From positions 2,604,001-2,668,000 of the forward strand of contig JAUDYN010000007.1 of NCBI GenBank assembly GCA_030407005.1: DNA of 64,000 bases. The letters run 5' to 3'. The position numbers and the translations under genes are program-made. Source of the stretch: Desarmillaria ectypa. Taxonomy: Eukaryota; Basidiomycota; Agaricomycetes; Agaricales; Physalacriaceae. Within the stretch, counting starts at the first letter, position 1. Each line of letters starts with the position of its first letter. Below the pieces are notes generated by a model, which saw nothing but the letters and a program-made list of their open reading frames with translations, did no database searches and was not told where the DNA came from. Below, in pieces: positions 36,130 through 48,900 of this stretch.

Positions 36130-37382
36130 GAGTGCCTTCCCGGGATTCCGGAATGAAGATGTAAAAACAACAGGCACAATAGACCCCGCAATCGTCTGCC
36201 GTTCCTCTTCACACCATTGAATGTCTTGAATTTGCCGTCCTTTTCCTCTGGTAATGATAGCCTTGGAGATATGGCCAAGAACCAGGACATCAAGATTGAT
36301 GCAAGCGCTAAAGACGGTGTCTGCAACGCGACTCCGTGCTGTGCTTCCACCTTCCTCCGGATCTCGTCACCATTCGGACCAATATACACGTTTCCGCACC
36401 TTGGAGGATTAAATCCGACGTGTAGAGAGGAAGTGTCCACCAGTCCAAGTGTTTTCAGTTTCTTGAACTGACTCAGAATAAGAGCCTGATAAATCATCAT
36501 CATAAGCGGGTATTGAAAGTGGTGACGAGATGACAGACAAACCAGAAGACTATCTATGACCCGAGCGCCGCCCAAGGTTAGTGTTGCGATTGAAGGAATT
36601 GCGTCGTATACAGCTAAGAGCATGCTGAAAACCAGAAGTGAAGGGGGAAATGAACTCACTAGCTCACCCTGCAACAGATCGATGACCACTTTTCATACAT
36701 CTCAAAGTGCCTCAGAATTTTTGCCCCTCTCGCTGCAGCAATAAGCCTGAACGAATGTTCTCTGGAAGCTCTACCACGATTCGAACAGAGCCATACCCAA
36801 CCATAGGTCGCCACATGTTCAACGTTCGGGCAGAGGCGTACCATGAAATCACAATAAGCTCCCACCATGAGAGTAGTGATGGTAGGAAGCTCGATGTGCG
36901 CCATGGTGAATTTGTCTTCGAAAGTTTGAGCCTGTTTTTCGTCAATAGTGAAGCCAGGACAGAAATTTGGCAAGTCGACTGGGTAGGACGGAGGGCATCG
37001 GATCTTCACTTTTATCATCCGAAACACGAATATCAAGAAATCTATCGCGTTTGGATGTTAACGATACCCGCCGAGTCAACCCTCACCTAGTGTGCCCGAC
37101 AACGACGTCGAAAGCCATCGAAGCAAGCATGCTCTCAATGGCATCTATCACTAGTTTCCACACAACATCCCTGTGTATAAAGTGGACACACACACGTCGA
37201 AGGAGCAGCGGCAGAGATATCTCTCTCAACCGTTTATCGACGAGTGAAATTTGCTTTGCTTTAACTATACGGGATTAAGATTTCAAACATAACGACAAGT
37301 AACCACATACTTCATACTTGTCAAGTATGGAGCAGATAACACCAAGCACGTCGTCGTTAACACCGTGTAGAGTAGACGGCAT
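36130..37382 (-). pseudogene. F-box-like/LRR protein, broken (right copy)
   Basis: Identical to the left copy from its ATG (complement of 37380-37382) to position 36293, including the frame change near 36955 that breaks it. After 36287 the two copies differ, but this one keeps the better family tail in another frame: ISKAIITRGKGRQIQDIQW, then CEEERQTIAGSIVPVVF. That tail is the expected C-terminal block of this F-box family. So the right copy looks like the more complete member, now joined to the shared sequence in the wrong frame. Confidence 0.6.
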
Positions 37383-37548
37383 TACCTCGTAGTGGATCGT
37401 GGCAGAGAAGCGGAGCACAACCATGGTTGCACCATTGGCAGGATAGAATCAACATGGCTGTGTCTCCGGCCAAATATTAAAAAGGAGTTCTACCATTGCG
37501 ACGCTTCCACAATGAAAAATATGCATTGAGGAGGAAAAGAAGTAATGC

Positions 37549-37560
37549 TTAGGGTTAGGG
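37549..37560 (-). repeat. Interstitial telomere-like repeat, right arm copy
   Basis: Two TTAGGG units read on the plus strand, mirror of 22137-22148. Confidence 0.6.
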
Positions 37561-38154
37561 TTCAAAGTTGATTTCGGACGGGATGACCGGACCGCAATTC
37601 TGCAGGAACAAGTAAAATAAAAAAGGAATAACGGTTTCCAAGTTGGTTTTGGCGTATAAATATTTCTAAAATATTTTAACCCATACCAGAAAGAGTAGAG
37701 ACACCCGTCTCATACATGTATCCGCAAGCGTTCATGACTGTGTCCATTCCCGGCCCGGAAATCTGGATCTTCATGACGTCATGTCCATCGACGTGTTTTG
37801 CTTCCGCCCACTTTCACTTTGAACGCGACGCTCTCTGTCCAAGCGCGCTTTTTGATAGTTTTTTCACATGTTAGCGTGTCTCAGACATGTTACTTCTCTG
37901 TGGAATGGCAGGGTTGCATTTAAGGCTCCAATCGAATCAGAAATCGCCTTTTCACCTTTTGATTTCCTACACCCACCATCTCCTGAGAATTGAGACTTTG
38001 ACAGTCCCACTGCTCTTATACTTCCATACCAACTTTTATTTGCAACTACAAGGCTTTGATAGTCTTGTTTATCCCTTTAAAACCTTTTCTTCAAATTTTA
38101 TCAAGTGCGTATTTTCTCCCCTCGCTTTTTATTTCTACTCATTTATCCCATTAG

Positions 38155-39444
38155 ATGTCTTCATACAACATCCCGGATATGACCGATGCCTTCCTTGATG
38201 GAGGCCGTTATCGTCTAACCCAATGCCTTGGCGCCGGCGCTTTTGGCAAGGTGTATCACGCCGTGGACGTCTTAACGCCCATCTTCCCGAAACTTATGTA
38301 TGCGGTCAAATGCATACAAATCGATCCAGAATCCGTGGACGATCCCCTGGAATTTTTAATTCAACGCAAACTATCAAAACATTCAAATATCGTTCGTCTT
38401 AACTTCCTCTTCCGCCGAGGGCCGTATCTGTTCGCGTTCATGGATTTATGTACTGGAGGTGACCTCCTCACGGCTATCGAGAGAGGCGCATTTTGGAACG
38501 ATGAGAATCGTATACGGTCGACGTTTATTCAGATACTCGACGGTGTTGCACACTGTCACGATCTCGGCGTATATCATCGGGATCTCAAACCTGAGAACAT
38601 TCTCTTCTCTGAGGATATCTCGCAAGCGTTTCTATCAGATTTCGGTCTATCGACGGAAGATGCACTGTCGGACGACTTCACGTGTGGGACGCCTGAATAT
38701 ATGAGCCCAGGTAAGTCATTATTCCTCTTCGCTATCTTCAGACATTGACAGCCTTCTGCAGAGGTTATCAACGAGTACAATATAAATGAACGGTATTCTA
38801 GTCTTCATAATGACCTTTGGTCATTGGGCGTCATCTTTTTCAACCTCGTCACTGGACACCGTCCTTGGAGCTGTGCCACATCTTCCGACCCTCGATTCAA
38901 GGCGTACCGTGACAATAGGGAAAATTATTTCCTGGATGGATATGCCATCTCCCCTGGTTCTCAGGACATTCTCAACCTGATGCTTGCCATTGAACCTCTC
39001 GGCCGCCCTTCGTTGCAGACCATTCGCTCTCTGGTCACAAACCTCGATACATTTTTCCCTCCGGTGACATTGACCGGAAGTTCCATTGTCGAGACGCAGA
39101 TAGTCGTCGCAGAAGTAGAACTGAAGCCATATGAAGACTCTCCCCGTGGTATCGCAGTCCCACCTCCACTCACCGTCATCAATCCTGTTCAAGCTTCAAG
39201 CATCGTGCCGGGTGAGGGACTTCCAAAGGATTCTCCACCGCCGTTACCACCTCGAAGGCCTCCCTATCGTATTGCAATCAGGCGGCTTCGACTCGCTATC
39301 GTCAAACTCAGGCGCATTCGATATATTTTCCTGGGCCGGGGACGTCCAATGGGACCTCCGCCTTCACCGCGTCAACCTTCTCCGTTCGGAGTCGCGCCAA
39401 GATACCCGTCACGCTCACGGTGCAAGGGAGACTGCTGTCTCTGA
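38155..39444 (+). CDS. Ran1/Sks1-like serine/threonine protein kinase (right copy)
   Basis: Exons 38155-38710 and 38762-39444 give 412 aa. The translation is the same as the copy at 20253-21542, including the glycine loop, Lys52, Asp143, DFG and the Pro/Arg-rich tail. Promoter and leader are also the same for 770 bases upstream, so the two loci should be expressed alike unless wider context matters. Because both copies are intact and so similar, the duplication is either very recent, kept uniform by gene conversion, or an assembly artefact. Confidence 0.88.
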
Positions 39445-39975
39445 TTCTTCCATTCGCAAGTTGAAAAAGCCACCTGGAGTTTCAGAGCTAAGCATCTCCT
39501 CTCCTTTTTTGTTTTCCATTTTCTTCATTCTCTTGTTTTCTAGACCACCCGCATCAAATTGAAGAACTGCAATCGCACTACTTCGATACGATGATTGGGT
39601 GGCACGGACAGTTCAGTTATTGGGATCTCGCAGAACGGACGATTTACTTATTCAAATATCGCAAAATACCGCTGGGACAATGATTGGTCGGCGTAGAAAA
39701 AAAAAAGATATGTGTTGTATTCTTTTGGAGGCGTGCATTTCTTGGATGTTGGTGGACGCGCTCCCCTCGACGTATCGACTACGTCGAGGTAGGTAGCTGT
39801 ACCGGAGGGATTTATGACGGACTGCGAGGGCAACTTGCACCGTCTCCCGCCTGCTGCAAGATCGTTATCGACCGGGCTACCGTTGTGTCCCGAGGCAGTG
39901 GCCACAGCAGGAGGGTTTGACCTCACATCCTCTCTTCGATGGGCGGGGACATGCACGTCGCCCTATTAGTAATAC

Positions 39976-40887
39976 ACAAAACGTCTGTGGTCCTTTGACT
40001 CGTGACATAAAAAATATCCCTCTCGCTTTCTGACACCTTATGTTGAGCCAGGCAAGTGGAGCCGTACAACCTTCTTACCTTTTGCCCTAACGACACTGCT
40101 TCCTTGAGTTCGATTCTTTACAACCCGTGCCTGTTACTCATTTATATTGCACGACCATGTTTTCCACAGTTAGGAACAAGCGGGCATTGCGCTGGCACTC
40201 TCAACCAGGGCAGTGAACAGGTTCTCTTGCCACCTTGAGCCCGTTACTAAACCAGAAGTACGAAAATACCTATGGTGAGCCGATCAGAGTCTCTGCTACA
40301 CGCGCATTCATTTTCATAACGCAGTAATGTCCCAGGCAGAGAATCCCAGATGCCGCACTAGACAAACTGAGTCCATAATACTCGCCCAAAGAATAGTCAG
40401 GCGTGGAGGGTAAACCCCAGATTTCGAGAGTAAATGCCGTTCAGACCCATATGCATCCATTCACCCTTCTGGAACCCGCATGACGATAAGCATTCCCCTT
40501 CTTGCTTCGGCATGCGGTCCGTCAACTCTTCCACACGAAACGAACTTCTGTCATGGTGCCACTGATTGATGCCGATATGCTCTGTGACCTCGAGATCTTC
40601 ACGATCGACTGGGCATTTTCTTCGCCCAAACACTACCCTCCAGGGTGTTGCCATGGCAGATGAGTTGGGTAAAGGTACCTTGACACGTCGCATCGCAATG
40701 GCGCTGCAGCAACTTCCGAACCGCTTGAAATTCGAAGGACATGACGTCACAACTCAAATTAACTGCTCCCTGCGGAAGGTGGCGAGTGAAAGGGTGATGA
40801 TATGATATTATTACCTGTCGCCTTCTAAGTTCCCACCACTTTGCTTTTTATCCACGTCACCCTCTCTCGACAGCGATTGACACCCTC
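39976..40887. other. Gap between right arm and the dehydrogenase gene
   Basis: About 910 bases with no supported gene. Open frames at 40566-40805 (plus) and 40397-40750 (minus) overlap each other and have no motifs. The last 100 bases should hold the dehydrogenase promoter. Confidence 0.5.
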
Positions 40888-41953
40888 ATGGCAGCGACTC
40901 CAACATCTTCCTACCACATTCCAAACCTGTACAACCTCCATGGCCTAGTCGCCGTGGTCACAGGTGGTGGAACGGGTATCGGTAGGGCGTACAGCTGCGA
41001 TCGGCACATCTTTCAACTGATCTGTAGCACCTAGGACTGATGATCGCGCGCGGTCTGGCCGAGAATGGCGCGAGAGTGTATATTACAGGACGGCGGAAAG
41101 AGATCCTCGAGAAAGTCGTCAACAGTGGGACTATCAAAGGTGAAGTCGTTGCGTACGTCCATGCCAGTTCTCTTGTTATGGCACTACTGATGGGAGGGAT
41201 GCTTTAGTCTACCTATGGATGTGACGAGTAAGCCAAGTATCCTAGAGGCAAAGAAAACGCTGCAAGAGAAGGAAGGCAAGATACATGTCCTGGTCAACAA
41301 CGCAGGCCAAGTTGGACCTATATCATCGTGGTTTAACGACCTCTCTTCGCCTAATCACAAAGATGCAGAGACGCTTGGACAAGCTCTATTTGACGAATCA
41401 GAGCAAGGCTGGGCCGACCTCTACGCCATCAACGTCTACCCTCTCTTCTTCGTGACAATGGCGTTCCTCGGATTACTCGACAACGGCGCCAAAGATCCAC
41501 ATAAACCCGGGTACACGTCGAGTGTCATCAACATTACTAGCATGAGTTCCATGATGAAACAAGCACAAGAGCATTTCGCGTACAATGCTGCCAAGGCGGC
41601 GGCATCACACTTGACGCGCATGATGGCCACAGAATTTGCTCTCAAGCACGTCCCAGTGCGGGTGAATGCCATCGCGCCTGGGATGTACGAAAGCGAGATG
41701 ACCAAAGACGTGATCTCACCGGAGGAGCTCGATAAAATGGCCAAAGGAGTGGTGCCTATTCCTGCAAAGAGGCCTGGAACGTAAGTATGATTAACACCTT
41801 ATTCTTATGGAGCCCAGAGACTGATTGTTTCTGATTCATGACAGCGGTGAAGAGATGGCCGGAACTGTGGTATACCTTGCGTCACCAGCAGGTTGTTATG
41901 CAAATGGCCAGGAGATAGTAATCGATGGAGGTTGTCTCGCTGTGAATCCTTGA
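40888..41953 (+). CDS. Short-chain dehydrogenase/reductase
   Basis: NAD(P)-dependent oxidoreductase of the classical SDR type. Four exons (40888-40981, 41035-41152, 41208-41780, 41845-41953) sum to 894 nt, giving 297 aa. The cofactor motif TGGGTGIG is completed across the first intron (GIG then LMIARGLAENGARVYITGRR). NNAG follows, then the catalytic Ser in NITSMSS and the YNAAK motif (Tyr-x3-Lys). The C-terminus has VNAIAPGMYESEMT, GTVVYLASPAG and IDGG. It resembles 3-oxoacyl-ACP-reductase-like or rhamnolipid-type SDRs. The substrate cannot be read from sequence. No damage seen. Confidence 0.93.
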
Positions 41954-42225
41954 GGCTGAGTGAAGAAGGTATGAGAAGAAGACGGGATATACCATGTATT
42001 CAATATAGACCTTCCTGTAGGCTGCCGCCGTAGATAACCGCACATCACCTTGTGTGTGTAACACATTCCTGAACATATTTTTGACGTGATTATGAGCTAC
42101 AAGCTCATGTACATCTTGAAAGCAGTATTATTATCCACGGATGTAATACTCATATATATCTTCATATGGCTGATACTGGTCGTCTCCTTCGGTTTCAGAG
42201 AAAATTTGGGAATCTAGGAGCAAGT

Positions 42226-43483
42226 TCACGTACCAAGATGAAGCAAGTTTTTGCGGTAGAGATTTGGAAGTGCAGCCTGTATTTTCTTTGTGAAATGGGA
42301 TACGGCCTCGTCCCAATACTCCTCATGCATTGTGGGGAAAGCAAAGCGCACTCGAACGTGGCAGCCTGTACTTGAAATTGGGTCCAAGGTATGCCAGTCC
42401 TCATCATTTCCAGGGAAACCGTTCTGCTTACGATATGCTTCGAAGTGAACAGTGAACTCTTCTACGGCATGCAGCTCCCCTTCAATGATGTCTTGCGCAA
42501 AGAAGGCCATACACTTGGAAGGGATGAAAGTGTCCTTGAACAGATTTCGAAGAGACGGAAAAGATGACAAGGGGCCTGAAACATGACCGAAAATATTAGC
42601 GGCGTCATAAATGGGTATAAAGAATCACCTACTTGACAAAGCATTCTCGAGGCCGAGACGTACGATGTGCCAGTTTCTACGCGCTTCAGGATGATCTCGA
42701 GCGCATCTACACTTGGTAAAGTAGCAGCTCGGCTCTCATATGACAGCACCGCGAGCCTCCGTATTTGGCCAAGATCAAAGCGCGACTTGGCACTCAAAAG
42801 CCATTGCGTAAAGTTTTGTAGGAGGACAGCGTCCAAATTCAAGTGAAGAGAGATCAGGCGAAGGCGCTCGTTGCTGTCTCGCTTGGCAGGCATAACATTG
42901 TCGAATGTGTTAATGGTAACTTCCGAGAAACTTATCTCGCGAACGGCGACTAGGTCTGAGAGAAGATACAGAAAATTGGAATAGAGATCGAATGTCATAC
43001 AAGATAAACAGACATCAGTGAGGGAAGCGGTGCGAAGAGTTGACTTGTACGCGTCTGCGACGGACGCCCAACAATCTGGTCCCACACGTCACCATGGTCA
43101 AGTTGGAATGAAAACGCCTTCAAGTTGGTCAACAGGGGGAAAACATCGGGAGAAGCTGTTTCCGTTTCATGGTGCCTCGAGGGGTGTATCTAATATGACC
43201 ACCCATCTGGAAAAGCATACAGCTTGATGGTTTTCACAAGGGCACCTAGGTGTGGAGACATGCAAAGGAGATCTCGAAATTTATGAAGGTCGTCATGAAT
43301 GTATTCAGGCGTGCAAAAGCGCTGTTCATAGAAAATGTTCTCCTGTGCATGTTCTGTCCAGGCCCGGCATACCAAGGAGCAAGCACGAAGAGAAGGAATG
43401 TCATCCGAAAGGCAGTCGATGATGGCATTGAGCAGCTCTTGAGGTAACTGTGGGAATTCGCCCGTGGGATTGGAGCTCGGCAT
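42226..43483 (-). CDS. F-box protein (one junction unclear)
   Basis: The ATG at 43483 starts a classical N-terminal F-box: FPQLPQELLNAIIDCLSDD then LRACSLVCRAWTEHAQ. It is followed by LGALVKTIKLYAF and a leucine-rich body: LRTASLTDVCLSCMTFDL, FSEVTINTFDNV and LRLISLHLNLDAVLL. A further intron near 42640-42575 leads to a C-terminal exon ending RKNLLHLGT. Between about 43200 and 43060 the frame changes twice. I find no ordinary intron pair that repairs it, only a 38-nt candidate, so the gene may be frameshifted. If intact it would be a substrate adaptor of an SCF ubiquitin ligase. It belongs to a different F-box subfamily from the relics in the repeat arms. Confidence 0.6.
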
Positions 43484-45911
43484 TTGAGTGAAAACTAGAA
43501 AACTAGATCGATTGGCCACCTCTGCTGATACAGCTCAGGTAAATAAGCGTAAACCAATCTACCTCGGTAGCTCATTGTAAGTATGTATAGTACAGTAATG
43601 TAAGGAAAGGGCATCTTAAATAGAAAGTAAGTCAAGGGGACGAAATATGAGATAGGAAAGACGGCAACTGGATGGTGACAGTGTAGCTGTTGGCTTTCTT
43701 TTTTGTAGGAGCTGGGGTGAGGATATAGGTCGGCCGGGTTCAGACATCTTAGACGATTATATACTCTTACCGCGGCTATTGGAATTCTTTCCTTCCAAAC
43801 ATGGCCGTGCCTTTGCTGAAATAGCAAGTCTTGTTCTTTCACCATGACCACGGTTCCTCCAGTGTTTGTGGAGATACTTGTATACGAGGCCCAGCACTCT
43901 GAAATGTCGGCTAACATCCGGGAATCGTTCTTGAGTGCTTGCCCCTGGACTAACCGAACCTGGAAAGCCGTCTTTGTACCAACCTCGCATACATCTACTA
44001 CCTGTGCAACATAGCCTGGCTCCGAAAGTACATTATCTATCAAGTCTTCATCCCCGGCTTACCCGCACCCAAAGCAAAGTAATGGAAATAGTGGTGAGAA
44101 GAGTACATCGGCTTTGTGATATTCCCATTTGTGTCCGCTACCACCGGTACCTGTGCACGCGGGGAGACAACCGAACATATATATTACCATGATAGACTCG
44201 GACCTTCCGCGGCACATACACCACTCAACCTTGTTTCCCGCAATGGAAACATTGCGCAAAGTTGATGTTCCTGGAGGCTTGCCGTCTTTCCTAAGTACAG
44301 GACTCGAAAACCATTGTTGAACACTTGATGGCGTCCGCTATGAAAATTGAGATGGCCTATCGAGCGGAAGAGGATATCGGGGATATCAATCGGCATTTAT
44401 GGATAGCTTCCAAAGGGCCTCCAAGTCGCGGCAGCAGTACATGGGTGGCGCCTCTTCTTTTTGCTTAGTCTGATATCCATATATCTAGGGTTGGGATGTC
44501 TTACTACCCTCTTCAATCGCTTAGAATACAAACGGGTGTAGCAGTCTTTGTCTCTTGGGAGCAGGCACAGGCCCAGTTTGTATCACAACTCTCCGTATGA
44601 TCTTTGATAAGGACACTTGGCCTGAAGGAAACTGGAACGTACAACTTAAAGGAAATAACGTTTGAATGTAGGTCGTGACAGTCTTGTCGATCCGTATGGA
44701 GGTGGGTCGTTCAACAGATGTAAAGTCTGCGATCTGATCGGAGGTTGAAAGTGCGCTATGACGTTCCAAAAATCGACGGCGGCTGACTCCAAGTTTGTAT
44801 CCCATCTGTATTGTGAGCGCATTGAAAAGTCAATCAATCGTCTGGGTATGCTGATTGTATCCGACCAGCGTGGATCCTTGTCGTCGCATTCATTCAAATG
44901 GGAAGGGGAATCTTCGCGGCGTTATCGAACCGACTCCTTAGCCCAAAGCACGTGATATGTTCTATTGCTTCTCTCCCGCAATGTGCCCATAAATATCTCA
45001 CCAGCTGTTTTTGGCTCCATTGCCGGGTTTGTCGCCCTTTTCAATTGGATATGGACTAGTGTCTTGTGTGTCGCTTAATTTTTTACCCTTCATCGCTCAG
45101 TTGTAACTTGCTCATACAATAGGCTCTCATACAATTACCGCCCTGACTCAAGACATGCGCTCACAAGCGCTAAAGCTCACCTTATATCCTATGCCACCCT
45201 GGCGGTCGTATGGCTAGGTATGTAGTTGACTGAATGCAGCTTAATTGCACGGCTAATCTTTGGTCAATGGTAGTCCTGTCGATTGCCTGACGGAGCAGCT
45301 ACCTCGCCAGTGCGACTTTAAGATATTCACAGACGGAGACGCGTCTATTTGGTGTACGGCATACTCACTAGCAGCTGGCATGGGATAGATTTTGACCATT
45401 CTTTGTGCGTCTCAATAATGCTACTTCCCTCCACCGATTTTAACGAAGGATACAAATACAGGCTTCGCCACGGCGATCGTCGTTTACAAGAGGTCGTGCA
45501 GAGGCCCAGCTAAGGGCATATCCGTTAACGTCGCGTTGTATGATGAAGGATATCAGGAAACTGTAACCTATGAGTTTTGCATCCTTTTTTTCGGACTACG
45601 TGATATTGTAATCTATGAGTAATGTAACCATTTGTACTTCACAAGCAGCTCATCACAATAAAAAATGCACGCAGGGATTGTTTTGGTCATGTAGGAGGTA
45701 AATGCGACACAAGTAACGCCCTTTTCGGCCAGGTAGTATGTTTGACAATACTATTGTTTATTCTCTTCAGTCTCGAAGGCATATAATACAGTTGTAGAAC
45801 ATTCAGAAATTGAATATGCTCCTGAGGTACGTCCGCCATTGTCATTTCGCTTAAATCGTATTGGCACGACTTTCGTGTGTAATTCGAAATGGTGACTCTT
45901 GATGTAAGAAC
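43484..45911. other. 2.4-kb relic region
   Basis: No complete gene. A plus-strand piece at 43979-44070 is homologous to the minus strand at 62520-62612 and is listed separately. Other open frames (43495-44043 minus, 44521-44805 minus) have no family motifs. From 44950 to 45900 I see no coding signal. The GMC gene ends at 45912. Confidence 0.4.
43979..44070 (+). repeat. Dispersed relic, copy A (IYYLCNIAWLRK block)
   Basis: About 92 bases match the reverse strand of 62520-62612 at roughly three quarters identity. One shared frame reads NLAYIYYLCNIAWLRKYII here and NLTCIYYLCNIAWLRKSII there. The copy here runs into stop codons soon after. The family is not recognised; it may be another F-box/LRR group. 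Confidence 0.5.
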
Positions 45912-48900
45912 TTAAATCAAGCCTTTGATGATATCCGCCGCTATGAAGGAATTCAGTACCAGACCGGCTCAGCCTGCAAAAAACTCACCTTGCTCAGCAA
46001 TTCCATATGCGAGTGCTGGGTGAACCGGGTTAGTTAAGAAAGGAGAGGGAACGATATATCACTTACATTGGGTATGTGCAGAGACTTGCATGGGTGCAAT
46101 GGAGAGATCCACAACGCGAAGATTGGTGGTACCATATACCTTTAGGATTTTCATTGTAAATACACCACCATGTGGCGGATGGATGGATGGATGTACCTTG
46201 AGTTTGGAATCGACTACTCCACCCTTGTCCCTCGGAAGCATCGAGGCGGTTCCGACCGTATCTATAGGAAGTGAAGTATGTAGATTTGAGTTTAAAGCTG
46301 CTAGGGATTCTGACATACGCCAAGTTGAGGTCAGAACCTGTTTGATCCAAGCTGGAGTAACACGATGAGAAAATGTGCATTTCATGTAAGATGTCTATTA
46401 CCGCCAATTTCCTCGTCAGTCTGGACGTTCGGACCAGGGTTGACTTCCACCGGCTCCTCGTCTGATACATGAAATGAGTGAAAAGTTCAAGTGAAATATG
46501 CAAGAGTGTCGCACCTAGAACATCCTTGAATGGGGCCGTTCGGCAGACCTTCCGTACAAATTTTACGGTTTCAATTAGAGCTCCGAGATCTGAGAAAACC
46601 ATGAGATGAGGAATCAATCTACAGCAAGTGTACTACTTACCAGCTTTATCTTCGAAGTAACGAGGATCGTACGCAGGATGCACTAAGGGATCACTGGAGG
46701 TAATGTGCTGTTATATCCTCAGACGCAAGTCGAAGATTTTGCGGGAGAGAGCATACCGCCGTGCCTCGAGAGAACAAACTATTGTTCATGCAGAAGATGC
46801 TGAAATGCTTCTTTCCTGGCCTAGGGGGATCTGAAGAATGGTATTGAGAGGAGCACGGGTAACTATCGGAGCATCTTTACTTGGACCTGATAGGAACCCT
46901 GGCAAAGTCGTGATCTCGCAGTCCAAGGCGTTTCTTTCGACTCTCTGAATCTGCATTTTGAGGGTCTCTGTAGCTCCGGGAGAGTATCTTCCTTGACCTA
47001 TCTTCTCTTTGATGTGATTGATAGTCGCCGAATATACGGCATCAGAGTGGGGAGACAGTGCACTTAGAGGCAGGAAGGCGAAGTTGACGATGCCCATACT
47101 GAAAACTCCCTCTCCATGGGCGCTATAATAGATAGTAAGCGCGGCAGATGTTAAAGGTATGCCATGAACAGACTGAAGATCGACGTGTTTCTGGCGTTCA
47201 ACTTCATCGCCAAGGACGTCGAGAGTGTCGTCCGCTACTCCATCCTTCAATTCTGGGATGCGGTGTCAATTACTTGAGTAGTGTGGCATCATCAAAGCCT
47301 GACCATAGCTTAGCGACGCAAAAACATGCTCTTGCACATTCTCCCCCACAGGAAGATCAAGCCTTGGGATGATGCCAGCCTGTTTCAATATGTCGGGGCA
47401 TCCGATTCCGGAGAGCTCCAATAAATGGGGTGTCTTTAGCGCTCTGAATCACGGTTACTTCAAACATTTTTATGATGAATGATGCCACCTACCCAACACA
47501 TAAAATCACTTCCTTATCTGCGCGTACCACGCAAGATTTTTCTCCACAAATAAATTCAACTCCGGTGGCAGTCAAGTCTCCTTCCGTATCGGAAAATACT
47601 ACTTTGGTGGCGTATGCGGAGAGCAGAATAGATAGATTCGGCCGGTCCGAGTTTCGAAGATAGAAGTTCTGACTCAAGTTTGAGTCGACTCCCTCAGGAA
47701 GGAAGGGTACCATACCGTCGAGTAAGAGCGCGAATGGGATGAGGGGTCCAATGTATTTGCTGTGAAGAAAGTACCTTGGGGCTACGAAGAATCAGAACGG
47801 AGATAAAGAGAGGTATAAAGATAATGCACTCACGTCTCCGTCAAGCTAAAATATTTGCATAATATCAGTGACCGACTTTTCAGTTCAAAAACTCACAAAC
47901 CGGTAACGGGGCTTTCGGCACACCCAAATTCACTAATGCCTGGAGAACATTCTGTCAGCATACCATCGCACTGACAGTGACCGCAGATACCTCGTGAAAA
48001 CGAATGTCTACGTCCGGAAGATTACGCGGAAAAGATACTTGAAGGGGACCTTAAACGGTTGGTCATGATTAGCAACACAGTCCCGTGCCGTTACTCATAA
48101 ATAAGCTACCGTTCTTCGGTAAGTTCCAAGCTTCCAGACTACCTCGTCGTTCAAGTTGTGCTAGAGAGCCACTTGGCGGAGTGATACTGAGCAAGTGTAT
48201 CCGTGAGATAACATTGACTTCACAAAAAAGGAGGGAGCTTACGAGATTGCTTTCGAAAGATATTTGCTGAAGTTTTCCCAGTTCCAACCGGCATTTCCAA
48301 GCTTCTCCCAATCTGTACGCTGAGATCAAGGGCGTGATGGTGATAGGAGGTAGCATACCATCTATGTCCCCTTTCGCGGGATTTGTCCAAACAGAAAAGT
48401 TGATTGCAGAGCTTCCTCCAAGAACTTTGCCTCTAATCAATGACGGTAAGTGATAGGGATCGGTTTAAGAAAACGTGGTACTTACCGATCCCATCCGATC
48501 TGTCTTCCTACAACATTCTCCTGAGGGACCTAAAAGTGCAAATTGAAGTTGCTAGATAGCAAGCTGTAACGTTCCTACCGTCTTGAAAGACCAGGCGTAA
48601 ACATCCTGACCGAGATGAGCGCCAAACTGTACCGGACGTGCTGGAGGATGCTAGACTTAGCAATAGCCCACGAAGGTAGAGGACTCACATATCAGCTGAT
48701 CCTCTGGGTTGAAGCCACCAGCTTCAAGAACAAGGACAGACACCGAAAGATCTTCTGAAAGCCTCGCTGCAAGAGTCAAACCTGCGGTCTGTGGGCCATT
48801 AGTAAATGGGGCCTGCGATCGAGGGATGAGGCTCATACCCCGCCGCCTGTGACCACATAGCAAATAAGGCTTGCATTCGACAGTTAGACGCTTGGAAAAT

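Larger units (their letters stand above)
36287..39975 (-). repeat. Right arm of the 3.69-kb inverted repeat
   Basis: Reverse complement of 19722-23410 with no length difference. The inner end (36287) lies inside the F-box-like pseudogene. The outer end (39975) is abrupt, followed by unrelated sequence. Arms and spacer together span 20,254 bases. Confidence 0.95.

Noticed and set aside
46740..46830. Premature stop in the GMC gene
   Set aside because: The stop appears only if an intron ending at 46831 is missed; with it the frame continues as PRPGKKHFSIF.
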